A stretch of DNA of 64,000 nt from JAJDNS01 sp963578825. Its GTDB lineage: Bacteria > Acidobacteriota > Vicinamibacteria > Fen-336. Below are positions 36,555 through 44,766 of this stretch, one piece after another. Numbering within the stretch: the first letter of the stretch is position 1; every line of letters begins with the position of its first letter. Made by a program: the position numbers and the translations under genes. The stretch covers positions 1 through 64,000 of the forward strand of contig CAUZDW010000006.1 in the NCBI GenBank assembly GCA_963578825.1, read 5' to 3'. Under the pieces are notes generated by a model. It was not told where the DNA came from. It did no database searches and worked only from the letters and a program-made list of their open reading frames with translations.

Positions 36555-38087
36555 ATGGCAGCCACCACGACGGGCCAGAAGCCAGGCATCGAGCTGGGCG
36601 CCCTCACCCATTGGATCGACGGAAAGAGCTGGGAGGGGCCCGTCGAGCGCTGGGGTGACGTGTACAACCCCGCCACGGGCCAGCGCTCCTCGCGAGTGGC
36701 CTTTGCCACCCCCGACGTGGTGGATGCGGCAGTGGCCGCCGCCACGGCGGCCGCCGCCAGGTGGCGCACCGTTTCCCTGGCCGGCCGCACCCGGATCCTC
36801 TTCGCCTTCCGCGAGCTGGTCGACCGTCACAAGAAGGAGCTGGCGGAGATCCTCACCCGTGAGCACGGCAAGGTGTTGAGCGATGCGATGGGCGAGGTAA
36901 GCCGTGGCCTCGAGGTCGTGGAGTTCGCCTGCGGCATTCCCCAGCTCCTCAAGGGCGACTTCTCGGAGAACGTCTCCACCGACGTGGACAGCTACTCCAT
37001 CCGCCAGCCGCTGGGTGTCGTCGCCGGCATCACGCCCTTTAATTTCCCGGCGATGGTGCCCATGTGGATGTACCCCATCGCCATCGCCTGCGGAAACACC
37101 TTCGTGCTCAAGCCCTCCGAGAAGGATCCCTCGGCCGCGGACTTCTGCGCCCGGCTCCTGGCCGACGCGGGCCTGCCCGAGGGTGTCTTCAACGTCGTGC
37201 ACGGCGACAAGGCCGCCGTCGACGCGATCCTGGCCCACCCGGGCATCAAGGCCGTCAGCTTCGTGGGCTCCACGCCCATCGCCCGCCACATCTATGAGAA
37301 CGCGACGGCCGCCGGCAAGCGGGTGCAGGCCCTGGGCGGCGCCAAGAACCACATGATGGTGTTGCCCGATGCCGACCTGGATCTGGCTGCCGACGCTGCG
37401 GTGAACGCCGGCTACGGCTCCGCTGGCGAGCGCTGCATGGCCATCTCGGTCCTCGTCACGGTGGGCGACGCCGCCGACCGTCTGCTGCCTCGAATCCGCA
37501 AGCGCATCGGGCGCCTGAAGGTCGCCCCCGGTCTCGAGCCCGGCGCCGAGATGGGCCCACTCGTCACGAAAGAGCACCATGCGCGCGTCGTCTCGTACGT
37601 GGAGAAAGGCGAGGCCGAGGGCGCCAAGCTCCTCGAGGACGGCCGCAAGCTCCGCGTGCCGGGGCACGAGCAGGGGTTTTTCCTCGGCCCCTGCCTCTTC
37701 GACCAGGTCAAGCCCGACATGACGATCTACAAGGACGAGATCTTCGGCCCGGTCCTGAGCGTCGTCAGGACAGAGTCCTACGACGAGGCCCTCGGCCTCA
37801 TCAACGCGAACCCCTGGGCCAACGGAGTGGCCGTCTTCACCAACGACGGCGGCGCCGCCCGCCGCTTCCAGAACGAGGTGCAGGTGGGCATGGTGGGGAT
37901 CAACGTGCCCATCCCCGTGCCGGTGGCCTACTACTCCTTTGGTGGCTGGAAGAGCTCGCTCTTTGGAGACTCGCACATCTACGGTCGCGAGGGCATCCAC
38001 TTCTACACGCGGGGCAAGGTCGTCACCAGCCGCTGGCCCGACCCCAAGCACCGCGGCGTCAACCTGGGCTTCCCGCAGATGAAGTGA
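36555..38087 (+). CDS. mmsA: Methylmalonate/malonate-semialdehyde dehydrogenase (CoA-acylating)
   Basis: 510 residues behind AAGGGAG. The start THWIDGKSWEGPVERWGDVYNPATGQ and TPFNFPAMVPMWMYPIAIACGN are MmsA signatures. The nucleotide-binding loop is FVGSTPIARHIYE, and the catalytic Cys is in AGERCMAISV. The lack of the usual Glu general base fits CoA rather than water as the acyl acceptor. It forms an operon with the aminotransferase just upstream. Confidence 0.93.
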   Translation: MAATTTGQKPGIELGALTHWIDGKSWEGPVERWGDVYNPATGQRSSRVAFATPDVVDAAVAAATAAAARWRTVSLAGRTRILFAFRELVDRHKKELAEILTREHGKVLSDAMGEVSRGLEVVEFACGIPQLLKGDFSENVSTDVDSYSIRQPLGVVAGITPFNFPAMVPMWMYPIAIACGNTFVLKPSEKDPSAADFCARLLADAGLPEGVFNVVHGDKAAVDAILAHPGIKAVSFVGSTPIARHIYENATAAGKRVQALGGAKNHMMVLPDADLDLAADAAVNAGYGSAGERCMAISVLVTVGDAADRLLPRIRKRIGRLKVAPGLEPGAEMGPLVTKEHHARVVSYVEKGEAEGAKLLEDGRKLRVPGHEQGFFLGPCLFDQVKPDMTIYKDEIFGPVLSVVRTESYDEALGLINANPWANGVAVFTNDGGAARRFQNEVQVGMVGINVPIPVPVAYYSFGGWKSSLFGDSHIYGREGIHFYTRGKVVTSRWPDPKHRGVNLGFPQMK

Positions 38088-38114
38088 GGCCGCGGCGGCG
38101 GGGAGGGGTAACCT

Positions 38115-38585
38115 ATGGATACGATAGCGATCTTCGGACTGCAGTTCTTCTTGAGCCTTGTCGTGTGGGGCCTGCTTGCAAAGTGGTTGTTGGCTCCCTG
38201 GCTAGAGACAAAATCGCCACACAACGCTCTTTTCTGGCTGACCCTGCCACATGCATTTCGCCACATGGGAATGGTATTCCTTGTCCCCGGAGTCGTGGCG
38301 CGACCGCTGCCAGGCGCTTTCGCAACTCCTGCCGCTTACGGGGACTTGGTGACGGGTGTGCTGGCGTTGCTGGCGCTCATCGCGCTGCGGGCTGGCTGGG
38401 CCAAGGCGTTGGCGTTGGTCTGGCTCTTCAACATTGTCGGCACGGTGGACCTTCTAAACGCACTGCGCCAAGCGAATGTGGTAGGGGACTTCGGAGCTGC
38501 TTGGTACATTCCGACATTGTTCGTACCGCTACTCCTGGTGACTCACTTCATGAGTTTTGCCCGGCTGCTCAAGCCAGCGCGCTGA
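38115..38585 (+). CDS. Hypothetical integral membrane protein
   Basis: 156 residues with four or five predicted helices: IAIFGLQFFLSLVVWGLLAK, HMGMVFLVPGVVA, LVTGVLALLALIALRAG, LALVWLFNIVGTVDLL and WYIPTLFVPLLLV. Conserved-looking His residues lie at the start of helix 2 (LPHAFRHMG) and in helix 5. No family name is available. Its third-position bases contain visibly more A and T than neighbouring genes, suggesting recent acquisition. It overlaps no neighbour and ends next to the MBL gene. Confidence 0.6.
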   Translation: MDTIAIFGLQFFLSLVVWGLLAKWLLAPWLETKSPHNALFWLTLPHAFRHMGMVFLVPGVVARPLPGAFATPAAYGDLVTGVLALLALIALRAGWAKALALVWLFNIVGTVDLLNALRQANVVGDFGAAWYIPTLFVPLLLVTHFMSFARLLKPAR

Positions 38586-38586
38586 C

Positions 38587-39484
38587 TACAGCCAGGTCTT
38601 CGGGGTCCGGCGGGGCTCGATGGCGCTGAGAAGGCGCCCGAGTTGCTCTCGCATGCCCTCGGCGGAGTCCATCGAAAACCGACGGCCATGGCCAGGTAGG
38701 ACCCACCGGAAATCGTACGCCAGCAGACTCTCGACCGACCGCAACTGCTCGGGCCACGAGTATCAGCAGACCGCCCGCGAGGCGCGCAGACCCGAGCCGT
38801 CAGCGAAGCCCCACAGGTGGTCGCCCGTAAAGAGGAACGTTTCCCGAAACAGCAGGGCGACGCTGCCTCGGGTGTGCCCGGGGACGGGGCTCGCGAGCAG
38901 GTCGCTCGCGAGCCGGATCGGCTCCGTGCCCTCCAGCCTTCGCTCGACGCCGCGCGTGCCCGACCCTACGTCGGCAGCATGAAGGATCCGCTCGCAACCG
39001 AAGTGTCGACGGAAGCGATCGTGGTCGGCGACGTCGTCGCAATGGGTGAGGAACATGAGGTCCACGCCACCCAGCTGCTCGATCCGCTCGATGAGCGGGC
39101 CAGCCGCCCGCGGAGAGTCCACGAGCACGTTGCCCTCCGGGCGGCGGATGAGGTAGCTCGAGGCGCCGTAAGAGCTCGCCGAGGCAAACCCGCAGTAGTA
39201 GAGACCTCATCTTCCACCATCTCGGGGAAGCGCTTCGCCGCCTTTCGGGCGTCGAGTCGAGACGTCGTCCCGATCGAGCTGGTCGGGCAGGCGACGAGCG
39301 CCATCATCGAGCGCTCCCGGGCGGCCTCGGTCCGGGGCCGCTGGGCGACGTATGACTGGTGGCGCGCCGAGCGGGCGAAGATCGAAGGCTCGATCTGGCG
39401 GCAGGTGTCGCAGTCGATACAGGAGTCGTCGACGAAGAAATCGCCGGGCACATTCTCGCGGAGTCGAGCCTTTGGATCGGCCAC
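38587..39484 (-). CDS. Ferredoxin-MBL-fold hydrolase fusion, with frameshift and in-frame TGA
   Basis: The N-terminus is a single-cluster ferredoxin (DDSCIDCDTCRQIEPSIFAR and VACPTSSIG). After a slip near 39205-39212 the MBL domain follows: SYLIRRPEGNVLVDSP, FLTHCDDVADHDRFRRHFG, VPGHTRGSVALLF, FTGDHLWG. At 38763-38765 a TGA stands where VCWYSWPEQ is expected (TGG to TGA); beyond it the frame continues FRWVLPGHGRRFSMDSAEG and ends TWL at TAG 38587. The metal motif has HCDDVADH rather than HxHxDH, a variant I associate with ferredoxin-linked MBL proteins. Confidence 0.72.
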
Positions 39485-39617
39485 GTCCCATTGTGGAGCC
39501 TGAGAGGCACGAGCTGCGCGCTCCGGGAGCTTCTGGGGGAGAATGTGGCGGATCTCCCTCCCTCATTCGCCTGTCGTGACCGTGTCTGGAGTGCCGCGTC
39601 TCGGTGTCCTCGGTCGT

Positions 39618-39664
39618 TGACCCCCCACCCCTATCCCCTCCCCACGTTGGGGGGGGGGAAGGCC
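39618..39664. repeat. REP-like GC-rich palindromic sequence
   Basis: CCCCCCACCCCTATCCCCTC then CCCACGTTGGGGGGGGGGAA resembles the C-rich/G-rich palindromes dispersed between genes in many high-GC genomes; it would encode the familiar HPYPLPTLGGG peptide if read through. It lies between the MBL gene start and the next convergent gene. Bases 39485-39780 hold no other feature. Confidence 0.45.
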
Positions 39665-39780
39665 TGAACTGGCCCGCGCACCCCCGTGCCCTCGCGGGAG
39701 GCCACGGGGGCGTGCCTGCCTCAGCCGCACTCCTCGGCTCGGGTGAGCAGTGCCACGGAATAAGTGGCGAGGGCGCAGGA

Positions 39781-40446
39781 TCAAAACGTGCCGATCTGGA
39801 TCGACACGGTCCCGCTCACCCACCGCAGGCGGCTGTGAAACTCGTCGGCGCCGGCGATCAACCGATAGCTCACTCCGGCGCCCAGGCGGAGCCACCGGGT
39901 GAGCAGCAGCGAGGCGTTCGCCCGGGGCTCGGCAATGAAGTAGCCCTCGCGGGCCGCCACGAGGAAGGTTTGGGGCTCGCCGGGATCAGCTCCGTGCCGC
40001 CGGTGATCGAAAGATCGGCCTCGCGGAAAGCCGGTGACCTCGACGCCGAGCGTGCTGCTGCCGACACCCACGAGCGCACCGAACGAAAGCCCGACGCGGC
40101 GGCTCCGGGCCAAAGCCCAGTCGATGAGGAGGCCACCGTACGCCATCTTCCTGCCGGCTGAGCCGTTGGTGAGCCAATAGCCGCCGCCCCCGATGAACAG
40201 CCGGTCGTCGATGAGCCCCCCCACCTGGATCCCGGCGAGGCTACCGAACTCGCCGTCCACCTCCGTGAAGCGGAAATCGGGCGCGAGGACGAACCCGCTC
40301 TCCATCTTCTCGAGAACTAGGCCGCCCTCCGTCGCGGGCAGCGGGGCGGACTGGGCCCCGGCAAACGCGGGCGCGGCCAACGTCGCGAGAACGACCATCC
40401 ATCTGGCCCGGCGGCACGGCAGGGCCAACCCATTCGCTCTAAGCAT
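39781..40446 (-). CDS. Exported, probably outer-membrane-associated hypothetical protein
   Basis: 221 residues behind GGAGAAGAG. A signal (MVVLATLAAPAFAGAQS) is followed by strands such as GGLVLEKMESGFVLAPDFRF, GIQVGGLIDDRLFIGGGGYW and RVGLSFGALVGVG, ending SGTVSIQIGTF. Alternating hydrophobic residues and a terminal Phe are typical of small outer-membrane beta-barrels. It is upstream of nothing on its strand; the PEGA gene beyond is in the same direction. Confidence 0.6.
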   Translation of the reverse strand: MLRANGLALPCRRARWMVVLATLAAPAFAGAQSAPLPATEGGLVLEKMESGFVLAPDFRFTEVDGEFGSLAGIQVGGLIDDRLFIGGGGYWLTNGSAGRKMAYGGLLIDWALARSRRVGLSFGALVGVGSSTLGVEVTGFPRGRSFDHRRHGADPGEPQTFLVAAREGYFIAEPRANASLLLTRWLRLGAGVSYRLIAGADEFHSRLRWVSGTVSIQIGTF

Positions 40447-40494
40447 CTCTCTTCTCCTTGTCCTGCCCTTGCCCCCGGTCGGCAGTGCTTGCGC

Positions 40495-41286
40495 TCACTC
40501 GGACCGTGGTAGCTTCACGTTCAGCGGGGCGGTCTCGCCTGGGCCGATCTCGATCTCTGTGGAGAACGGCTGGTGCCCCTTGCTGCGGACTTCGATCACG
40601 TGACGCCCGGCCGGAAGATGAACCACTAAATCCTCCCCCGGGGGATCAGGCCAGAGGTCGCCGTCGATCCGGACCTCGGCGTGGTCCGGTTGAGCCCGGA
40701 TCACCAGGACACCGAATCCTGCCAGGGCGAGGGGCGCCCGGCGAGAGCCCTGTGGGGATCGCTCCGCCTTGACCGACGGCGTCTGCCGGGGCTCGATCGG
40801 CTGGGGCCTCGACGGCGGCGCCTCCCCCTCGGCAAGGGGCAACATGTCATGGCGGATCTTGTAGGACGTCCCGGGACTCGCGTACAGCTTTTCGCGAGCG
40901 ATCTTGTAGCCGTCGAGATACAGCTCGATGACGTGCTGGCCAGGCGCGACGTTCAGCCGCTGTAGGAAGCCATCGAATTTGTCGACTTGGCCCGCGTAGT
41001 ACCCGTCGACGTAGACCTCGGTCTCTTTCGGCGCGATCTCGAGGCGCACGCCCACACGCTCACCGACCCCCACAGTGTAGGGATAGTGACCACCCCACCA
41101 GCCGTACGGGCCGAAGGACGAGTAGAAGCCCCAGCTCGGCCCGAAGAAGCCGCCGTAGAAGCCCACCTGCGGGCCGTAGAAGGACCGGCGGTGACGGTGT
41201 CGCCGCTGAGCCGACGCCTCAGCGGCAAATATGGTGAGTGCGGCTGCGGCAAGAATGAGGGTGCAAACGGACCTCCGATAGCGCAT
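40495..41286 (-). CDS. Exported protein with two PEGA domains
   Basis: 263 residues behind GGAGCAGACCA. A signal (LILAAAALTIFAAEASAQ) is followed by a His/Arg and Gly/Tyr/Phe-rich stretch (FYGGFFGPSWGFYSSFGPYG). PEGA-like domains follow at about 80-140 (RLEIAPKETEVYVDGYYAGQ) and 190-260 (VIRAQPDHAEVRIDGDLW). PEGA domains are surface-associated sandwich folds frequent in Acidobacteriota envelopes. Function is unknown. Confidence 0.8.
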   Translation of the reverse strand: MRYRRSVCTLILAAAALTIFAAEASAQRRHRHRRSFYGPQVGFYGGFFGPSWGFYSSFGPYGWWGGHYPYTVGVGERVGVRLEIAPKETEVYVDGYYAGQVDKFDGFLQRLNVAPGQHVIELYLDGYKIAREKLYASPGTSYKIRHDMLPLAEGEAPPSRPQPIEPRQTPSVKAERSPQGSRRAPLALAGFGVLVIRAQPDHAEVRIDGDLWPDPPGEDLVVHLPAGRHVIEVRSKGHQPFSTEIEIGPGETAPLNVKLPRSE

Positions 41287-41661
41287 TGGTCTGCTCCATA
41301 CGCTGCACCCTCACTGTTGAGCTCGTGCAGCTTGCGTGCCAACGCGGGAAGCCGCAAGAATGCAGAACTGTCCGCATTTCCTGGACCTCGGTTCGGCCTC
41401 GTGGCGTCACGGCCAGGCGACAGTGTGTCCGGGTGTGTGGACGCCCGACCCCGGGGCCGTCACCGCTCGAGGGTGCAGCCTCTAGGCGGTGACTCCGGTT
41501 CCCCGGGGCGGGCGGCAGGGAGGGAAGTGGAGCTCTCCCTCTCCCTACAATCTAGGGCTGTGCCTTCTTCGGAGTCTTCATAGCCACGCAAGGCGGGTGC
41601 AAGGCGTGTAAGCCGAACATCCCGACATGTGTCCGACCCGCCTGGAGAGCGACCAGAGGCA

Positions 41662-41724
41662 AACCTGATCCGACGGGTGTACGAAGTTGACTCGCTCGCG
41701 TGTCCTCATTGCGAAGACGAGATG
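41662..41724 (+). pseudogene. Remnant of an IS91-type transposase
   Basis: NLIRRVYEVDSLACPHCEDE plus M is the zinc-finger end found near the C-terminus of IS91-family transposases (LIxKVYEVDPLxCPxC). The element's remainder is missing on both sides. Bases 41287-41661 before it hold no gene I can support. Confidence 0.6.
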
Positions 41725-41848
41725 CTTGGAGGTTCGCTAGCGGCGGCCGGCACGCTGGCGATCGGACCGCTCGCTTCTCGGGCCGAGACTCGAAAGAGCG
41801 GTCTCGCCCTGCCCCTGAGCGATCTGGTGCGGCCACGCCGCCTCGAAG

Positions 41849-42035
41849 AAGGGTACCGAGGGAATGAACGTTTTCGCTCACGGGATCGATTGGAGAGAGG
41901 GTGACGAGGTCTTGATGTGCTCCCACGAGCACATCGGCGGAACCGGCGCCTCCCTCGCTCAGAAGCAACGCCACGGGATCACGATCCGGTCGATCGACCT
42001 CCCGTCTCCCCCGGAGAGTGTCGATCAGGTCGTGA
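41849..42035 (+). pseudogene. Remnant of a class V aminotransferase
   Basis: GTEGMNVFAHGIDWREGDEV then LMCSHEHIGGTG and ITIRSIDLPSPPESVDQVV are the central PLP-domain part of isopenicillin-N-epimerase-like aminotransferases. Neither the start nor the PLP-lysine half remains. The frame runs into unrelated sequence near 42035. Confidence 0.6.
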
Positions 42036-42147
42036 GCCTCTGGCGACCCGGCTCGGCTACCAGTCTGAGGCCGCGTTCAGTCGCGCCTTCAAGCGCCTCG
42101 TCGGCGTCTCGCCGGGCGCCGTTCGGCAGAAAGAAGACGCTGCATGA
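42036..42147 (+). pseudogene. Remnant of an AraC-family regulator C-terminus
   Basis: PLATRLGYQSEAAFSRAFKR then LVGVSPGAVRQKEDAA and a stop is the second helix-turn-helix and end of an AraC-type regulator. It is in a different frame from the aminotransferase remnant that abuts it. The regulator's effector domain and first helices are absent. Confidence 0.65.
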
Positions 42148-42257
42148 GCACCACGGATGCTCTAGATTAGTAGCAGCAAAACACAACGTCTCGCGAAAAG
42201 GGGCTTCTCATCGTTGAAGCCGCCGCTTCATCGCGAAGAAACCGATAGGAGCAATGC

Positions 42258-43094
42258 ATGCCCATTCCCATTCGTGAACGCGGCTACCCTCATCCGGAGC
42301 TGCTGGCCGAGACCGATTGGCTCGCTGGTCGCCTGTCCGATCCGACGGTTCGCGTCGTCGATGCTCGTTTCAAGGACTACGCTGGCGGCCACATTCCCGG
42401 TGCTGTTCACCTTGATGGCTACTCCCTCGGCGAGTTGCGCACAGGGTCCGAGATGCCGGAGCCCGAGGCCTTCGCCCACCTGGTCGGGGCGCTTGGAATC
42501 GACGAGCACACGAAGGTCGTCGTCTACGACGCGGGCGGTCCCCCCACGGCGGGGATGGTCGTCTGGGAGCTCCTCTACTACGGCCATCCCGATACCCGTT
42601 TGCTCGACGGTGGGTTGACGAAGTGGACCGCCGAGGGGCGACCTCTTTCCAAGGACGCCCCGGCCCACGAGCCCCGGGCGTTCACAGCTCGCCTGGCAGA
42701 GGGCGTCTACTGCTCCCTGGACCAGGCGAAGGCCTCCGTCGATGACGAGGGCGTCATCGTCTGGGACGTGCGCAGCGTCGGCGAGTTCGAGGGGACGACG
42801 AAGGGATGGAAGGCTCCACCTCGGCTCGGACACCTGCCGGGGGCTGTCCACTTGGAGTGGGCCGAGCTTTTCGATTCCGACGACGGGACGTTGAAGCCTG
42901 CCTCTGAGCTCACCACGCTCCTGGGGACCAAGGGGATCACACCGCAGGCCACGGTCGTTGCCTATTGAGGGGGCGGTGCGCGCGCGGGTCTCGCAGCGCT
43001 TGTCCTGAAGATCCTGGGTTACGACCGGGCATCGAACTACGCCGGATCCTTCAACGAATGGGCCAGTCAGCCTGACACCAGAGTGGATCGCTGA
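42258..43094 (+). CDS. Two-domain sulfurtransferase (rhodanese) with in-frame TGA at the catalytic Cys
   Basis: ATG 42258 follows GATAGGAG. The N-terminal inactive rhodanese domain has VVDARFKDYAGGHIPGAVHL and DEHTKVVVYDAGGPPTAGMV (Asp replaces Cys). The C-terminal domain has VIVWDVRSVGEFEG and LGHLPGAVHLEWAELFDSD. The frame reaches ATVVAY, then TGA (42966-42968, codon 237), and continues GGGARAGLAALVLKILGYDR then GSFNEWASQ, ending TGA 43092-43094; 278 residues if TGA is Sec. YCGGG is the normal active site here. A SECIS-like hairpin follows at once. Sec would act as the persulfide/perselenide carrier in sulfur or selenium transfer. Confidence 0.85.
42980..42999 (+). promoter_or_regulatory. 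Bacterial SECIS hairpin with GGUCU apical loop
   Basis: After the UGA, nt 12-31 fold as GCGC with GCGC and GCG with CGC, separated by one bulged A (42995), closing on loop GGUCU (42987-42991). The loop is at nt 19-23 after UGA. I recall the E. coli fdhF SECIS having GGUCU at the same distance, and the SelB-bound hairpin using that loop. Confidence 0.78.
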
Positions 43095-43320
43095 CGACCG
43101 CCCGACGGACGTCGGCAGGGCCGTCCTGACCCCTTACTGCTTACCCGATACGGAATCATCCGCTAGTCATGGCCGACTTGCCCGCGGCCGAATTGATCTC
43201 CGACAGCACCGAGCGGATATTCACGTTAGCTTGTGGTCGAATCCGCGATCAGCCGTTCCCCCCCGGCTGCCCGGACGTGGTTCCAGGCCGTCGAGCTCGT
43301 GAGGTGCGACGCCCAAAGCT
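43095..43320. other. Intergenic stretch without a supportable gene
   Basis: A short frame from 43169 (MADLPAAELISDSTERIFTL) has no ribosome site or recognisable family and soon overlaps the convergent DUF1501 gene. I see no terminator or repeat. Confidence 0.4.
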
Positions 43321-44766
43321 CTACGCGAGCAGCGGCTGCACCACCTCACCGTGCACGTCGGTGAGCCGGAAATCGCGGCCCTGGAAGCGGTAGGTGAGCC
43401 GCGTGTGGTCGAAGCCCAGCAGGTGCAGAATCGTCGCGTTGAGGTCGTGGACGTGCACCCGATCCTCGACCACGTTGAAGCCCAGCTCGTCGGTCTTGCC
43501 GAGGGTGATCCCGGGCTTGATGCCGCCGCCTGCCAGCCACATGGTGTAGGCGTTCGGGTGGTGGTCTCGTCCGTCGTCCCCGCCCTGCATCATCGGCGTC
43601 CGCCCGAACTCCCCGCCCCACAGCACGAGCGTGGTGTCGAGGAGGCCCCGCTGCTTCAAGTCCTTGACGAGCGCTGCCGAGGGCAGATCGGTGTCGATAC
43701 AGTTCTTCTTTAGATCCTTCACCAGGTCGCCGTGCTGGTCCCAGGCCTCGTGGTGGATCTGCACGAAGCGCACACCGCGCTCCACGAGTCGGCGCGCCAG
43801 CAGGCAGCTCGCGGCGAAGCTCGGCTTCCCGGGCTCGGCCCCGTACATCTCCAGGACTTCGCGGGGCTCCTGCGCGAGGTCCATGAGCTCCGGCGCGCTC
43901 GACTGCATCCGGAACGCCATTTCGTACGCGCTGATGCGCGTCGCGATCTCCGGATCGCCGACCACGTCGAGGCGTCTCCGATTGAGCCGGTTGATGGAGT
44001 CGACCGTGGCCTTCTGCAGCCTCTCGTCGACGCCAGGCGGGTTCGAGAGGTAGAGAACCGGGTCCCCGGCGCCACGGAACTCGACGCCGGCATGGACCGT
44101 GGGCAGGAAGCCCGCGCCCCAGCAGGCATTGCCCGCGCTCGGGCCCTTCACCCCGGTGCTCATTGCAACGAAGGCAGGCAGGTCCTGGTTTTCGCTGCCG
44201 AGGCCGTACGTCGCCCAGGCGCCCGCGCTGGGTCGGCCGAACTGCTGGCTTCCGGTGTTCATGAGCAGTTGCGCTGGGGCGTGGTTGAACGCGTCCGTGA
44301 CCATTGATTTCACGATCGCGATGTCGTCCACGATCTCCGACGTGTACGGCAGCAGCTCCGAAAGCTCGGCACCGGACTGCCCGTATTTTGCGAACTCGAA
44401 TTTCGGTCCGAGCAACTTCGAGTTCGGATTGATGAACGCGGCGCGGTAACCCTGGAGCAGCTCCGGCGGCGGCAGCGTTCCGTCGAACTTCGCGAGCTCT
44501 GGCTTCCAGTCGAACAGCTCGAGATGGCTGGGCGCACCCGCCATGCACAGGAAGATGACGCTCGTCGCCCTGGGCGCGAAGTGCGGAGCGCGCGGGGCGA
44601 GAGGACCCGCCGGCGCCTGCGTGTCGGCCGCGAGCACGTCCGAGGCGAGAAGGTGGTGAAGGGCGGCGGCGCCCAGCCCCACACCGCACTCCGAGAGGAA
44701 CCAGCGGCGGCTCAGGTGGCTGCGATCTCTCTTCGTCCTAGTCCGTCGCATTCCTGCCTCCGTCAT
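43321..44766 (-). CDS. DUF1501 protein, Tat-exported
   Basis: 481 residues from ATG 44766. A Tat signal (SRRWFLSECGVGLGAAALHH) precedes the DUF1501 sulfatase-like fold: FLCMAGAPSHLELFDWKPEL, FNHAPAQLLMNTGSQQFGRP, QIHHEAWDQHGDLVKDLKKN and LWGGEFGRTPMMQGGDDGRD with HHPNAYTMW. The His and Asp residues resemble those of alkaline-phosphatase superfamily enzymes. DUF1501 genes are nearly always paired with PSD1 proteins in Planctomycetes and Acidobacteriota; here its ATG overlaps the PSD1 stop (ATGA). Its job in the pair is not known to me. Confidence 0.92.
   Translation of the reverse strand: MTEAGMRRTRTKRDRSHLSRRWFLSECGVGLGAAALHHLLASDVLAADTQAPAGPLAPRAPHFAPRATSVIFLCMAGAPSHLELFDWKPELAKFDGTLPPPELLQGYRAAFINPNSKLLGPKFEFAKYGQSGAELSELLPYTSEIVDDIAIVKSMVTDAFNHAPAQLLMNTGSQQFGRPSAGAWATYGLGSENQDLPAFVAMSTGVKGPSAGNACWGAGFLPTVHAGVEFRGAGDPVLYLSNPPGVDERLQKATVDSINRLNRRRLDVVGDPEIATRISAYEMAFRMQSSAPELMDLAQEPREVLEMYGAEPGKPSFAASCLLARRLVERGVRFVQIHHEAWDQHGDLVKDLKKNCIDTDLPSAALVKDLKQRGLLDTTLVLWGGEFGRTPMMQGGDDGRDHHPNAYTMWLAGGGIKPGITLGKTDELGFNVVEDRVHVHDLNATILHLLGFDHTRLTYRFQGRDFRLTDVHGEVVQPLLA

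Noticed and set aside
38763..38765. TGA in VC/YSWPEQ of the ferredoxin-MBL protein as a third selenocysteine
   Set aside because: The family context strongly favours Trp at this position (CWYSW), no hairpin has its loop about 20 nt downstream, and TGG to TGA is one transition.
39604..39665. C/G-rich runs near 39.6 kb as a CRISPR or coding feature
   Set aside because: There is no direct repeat-spacer structure; a single REP-like palindrome explains it.
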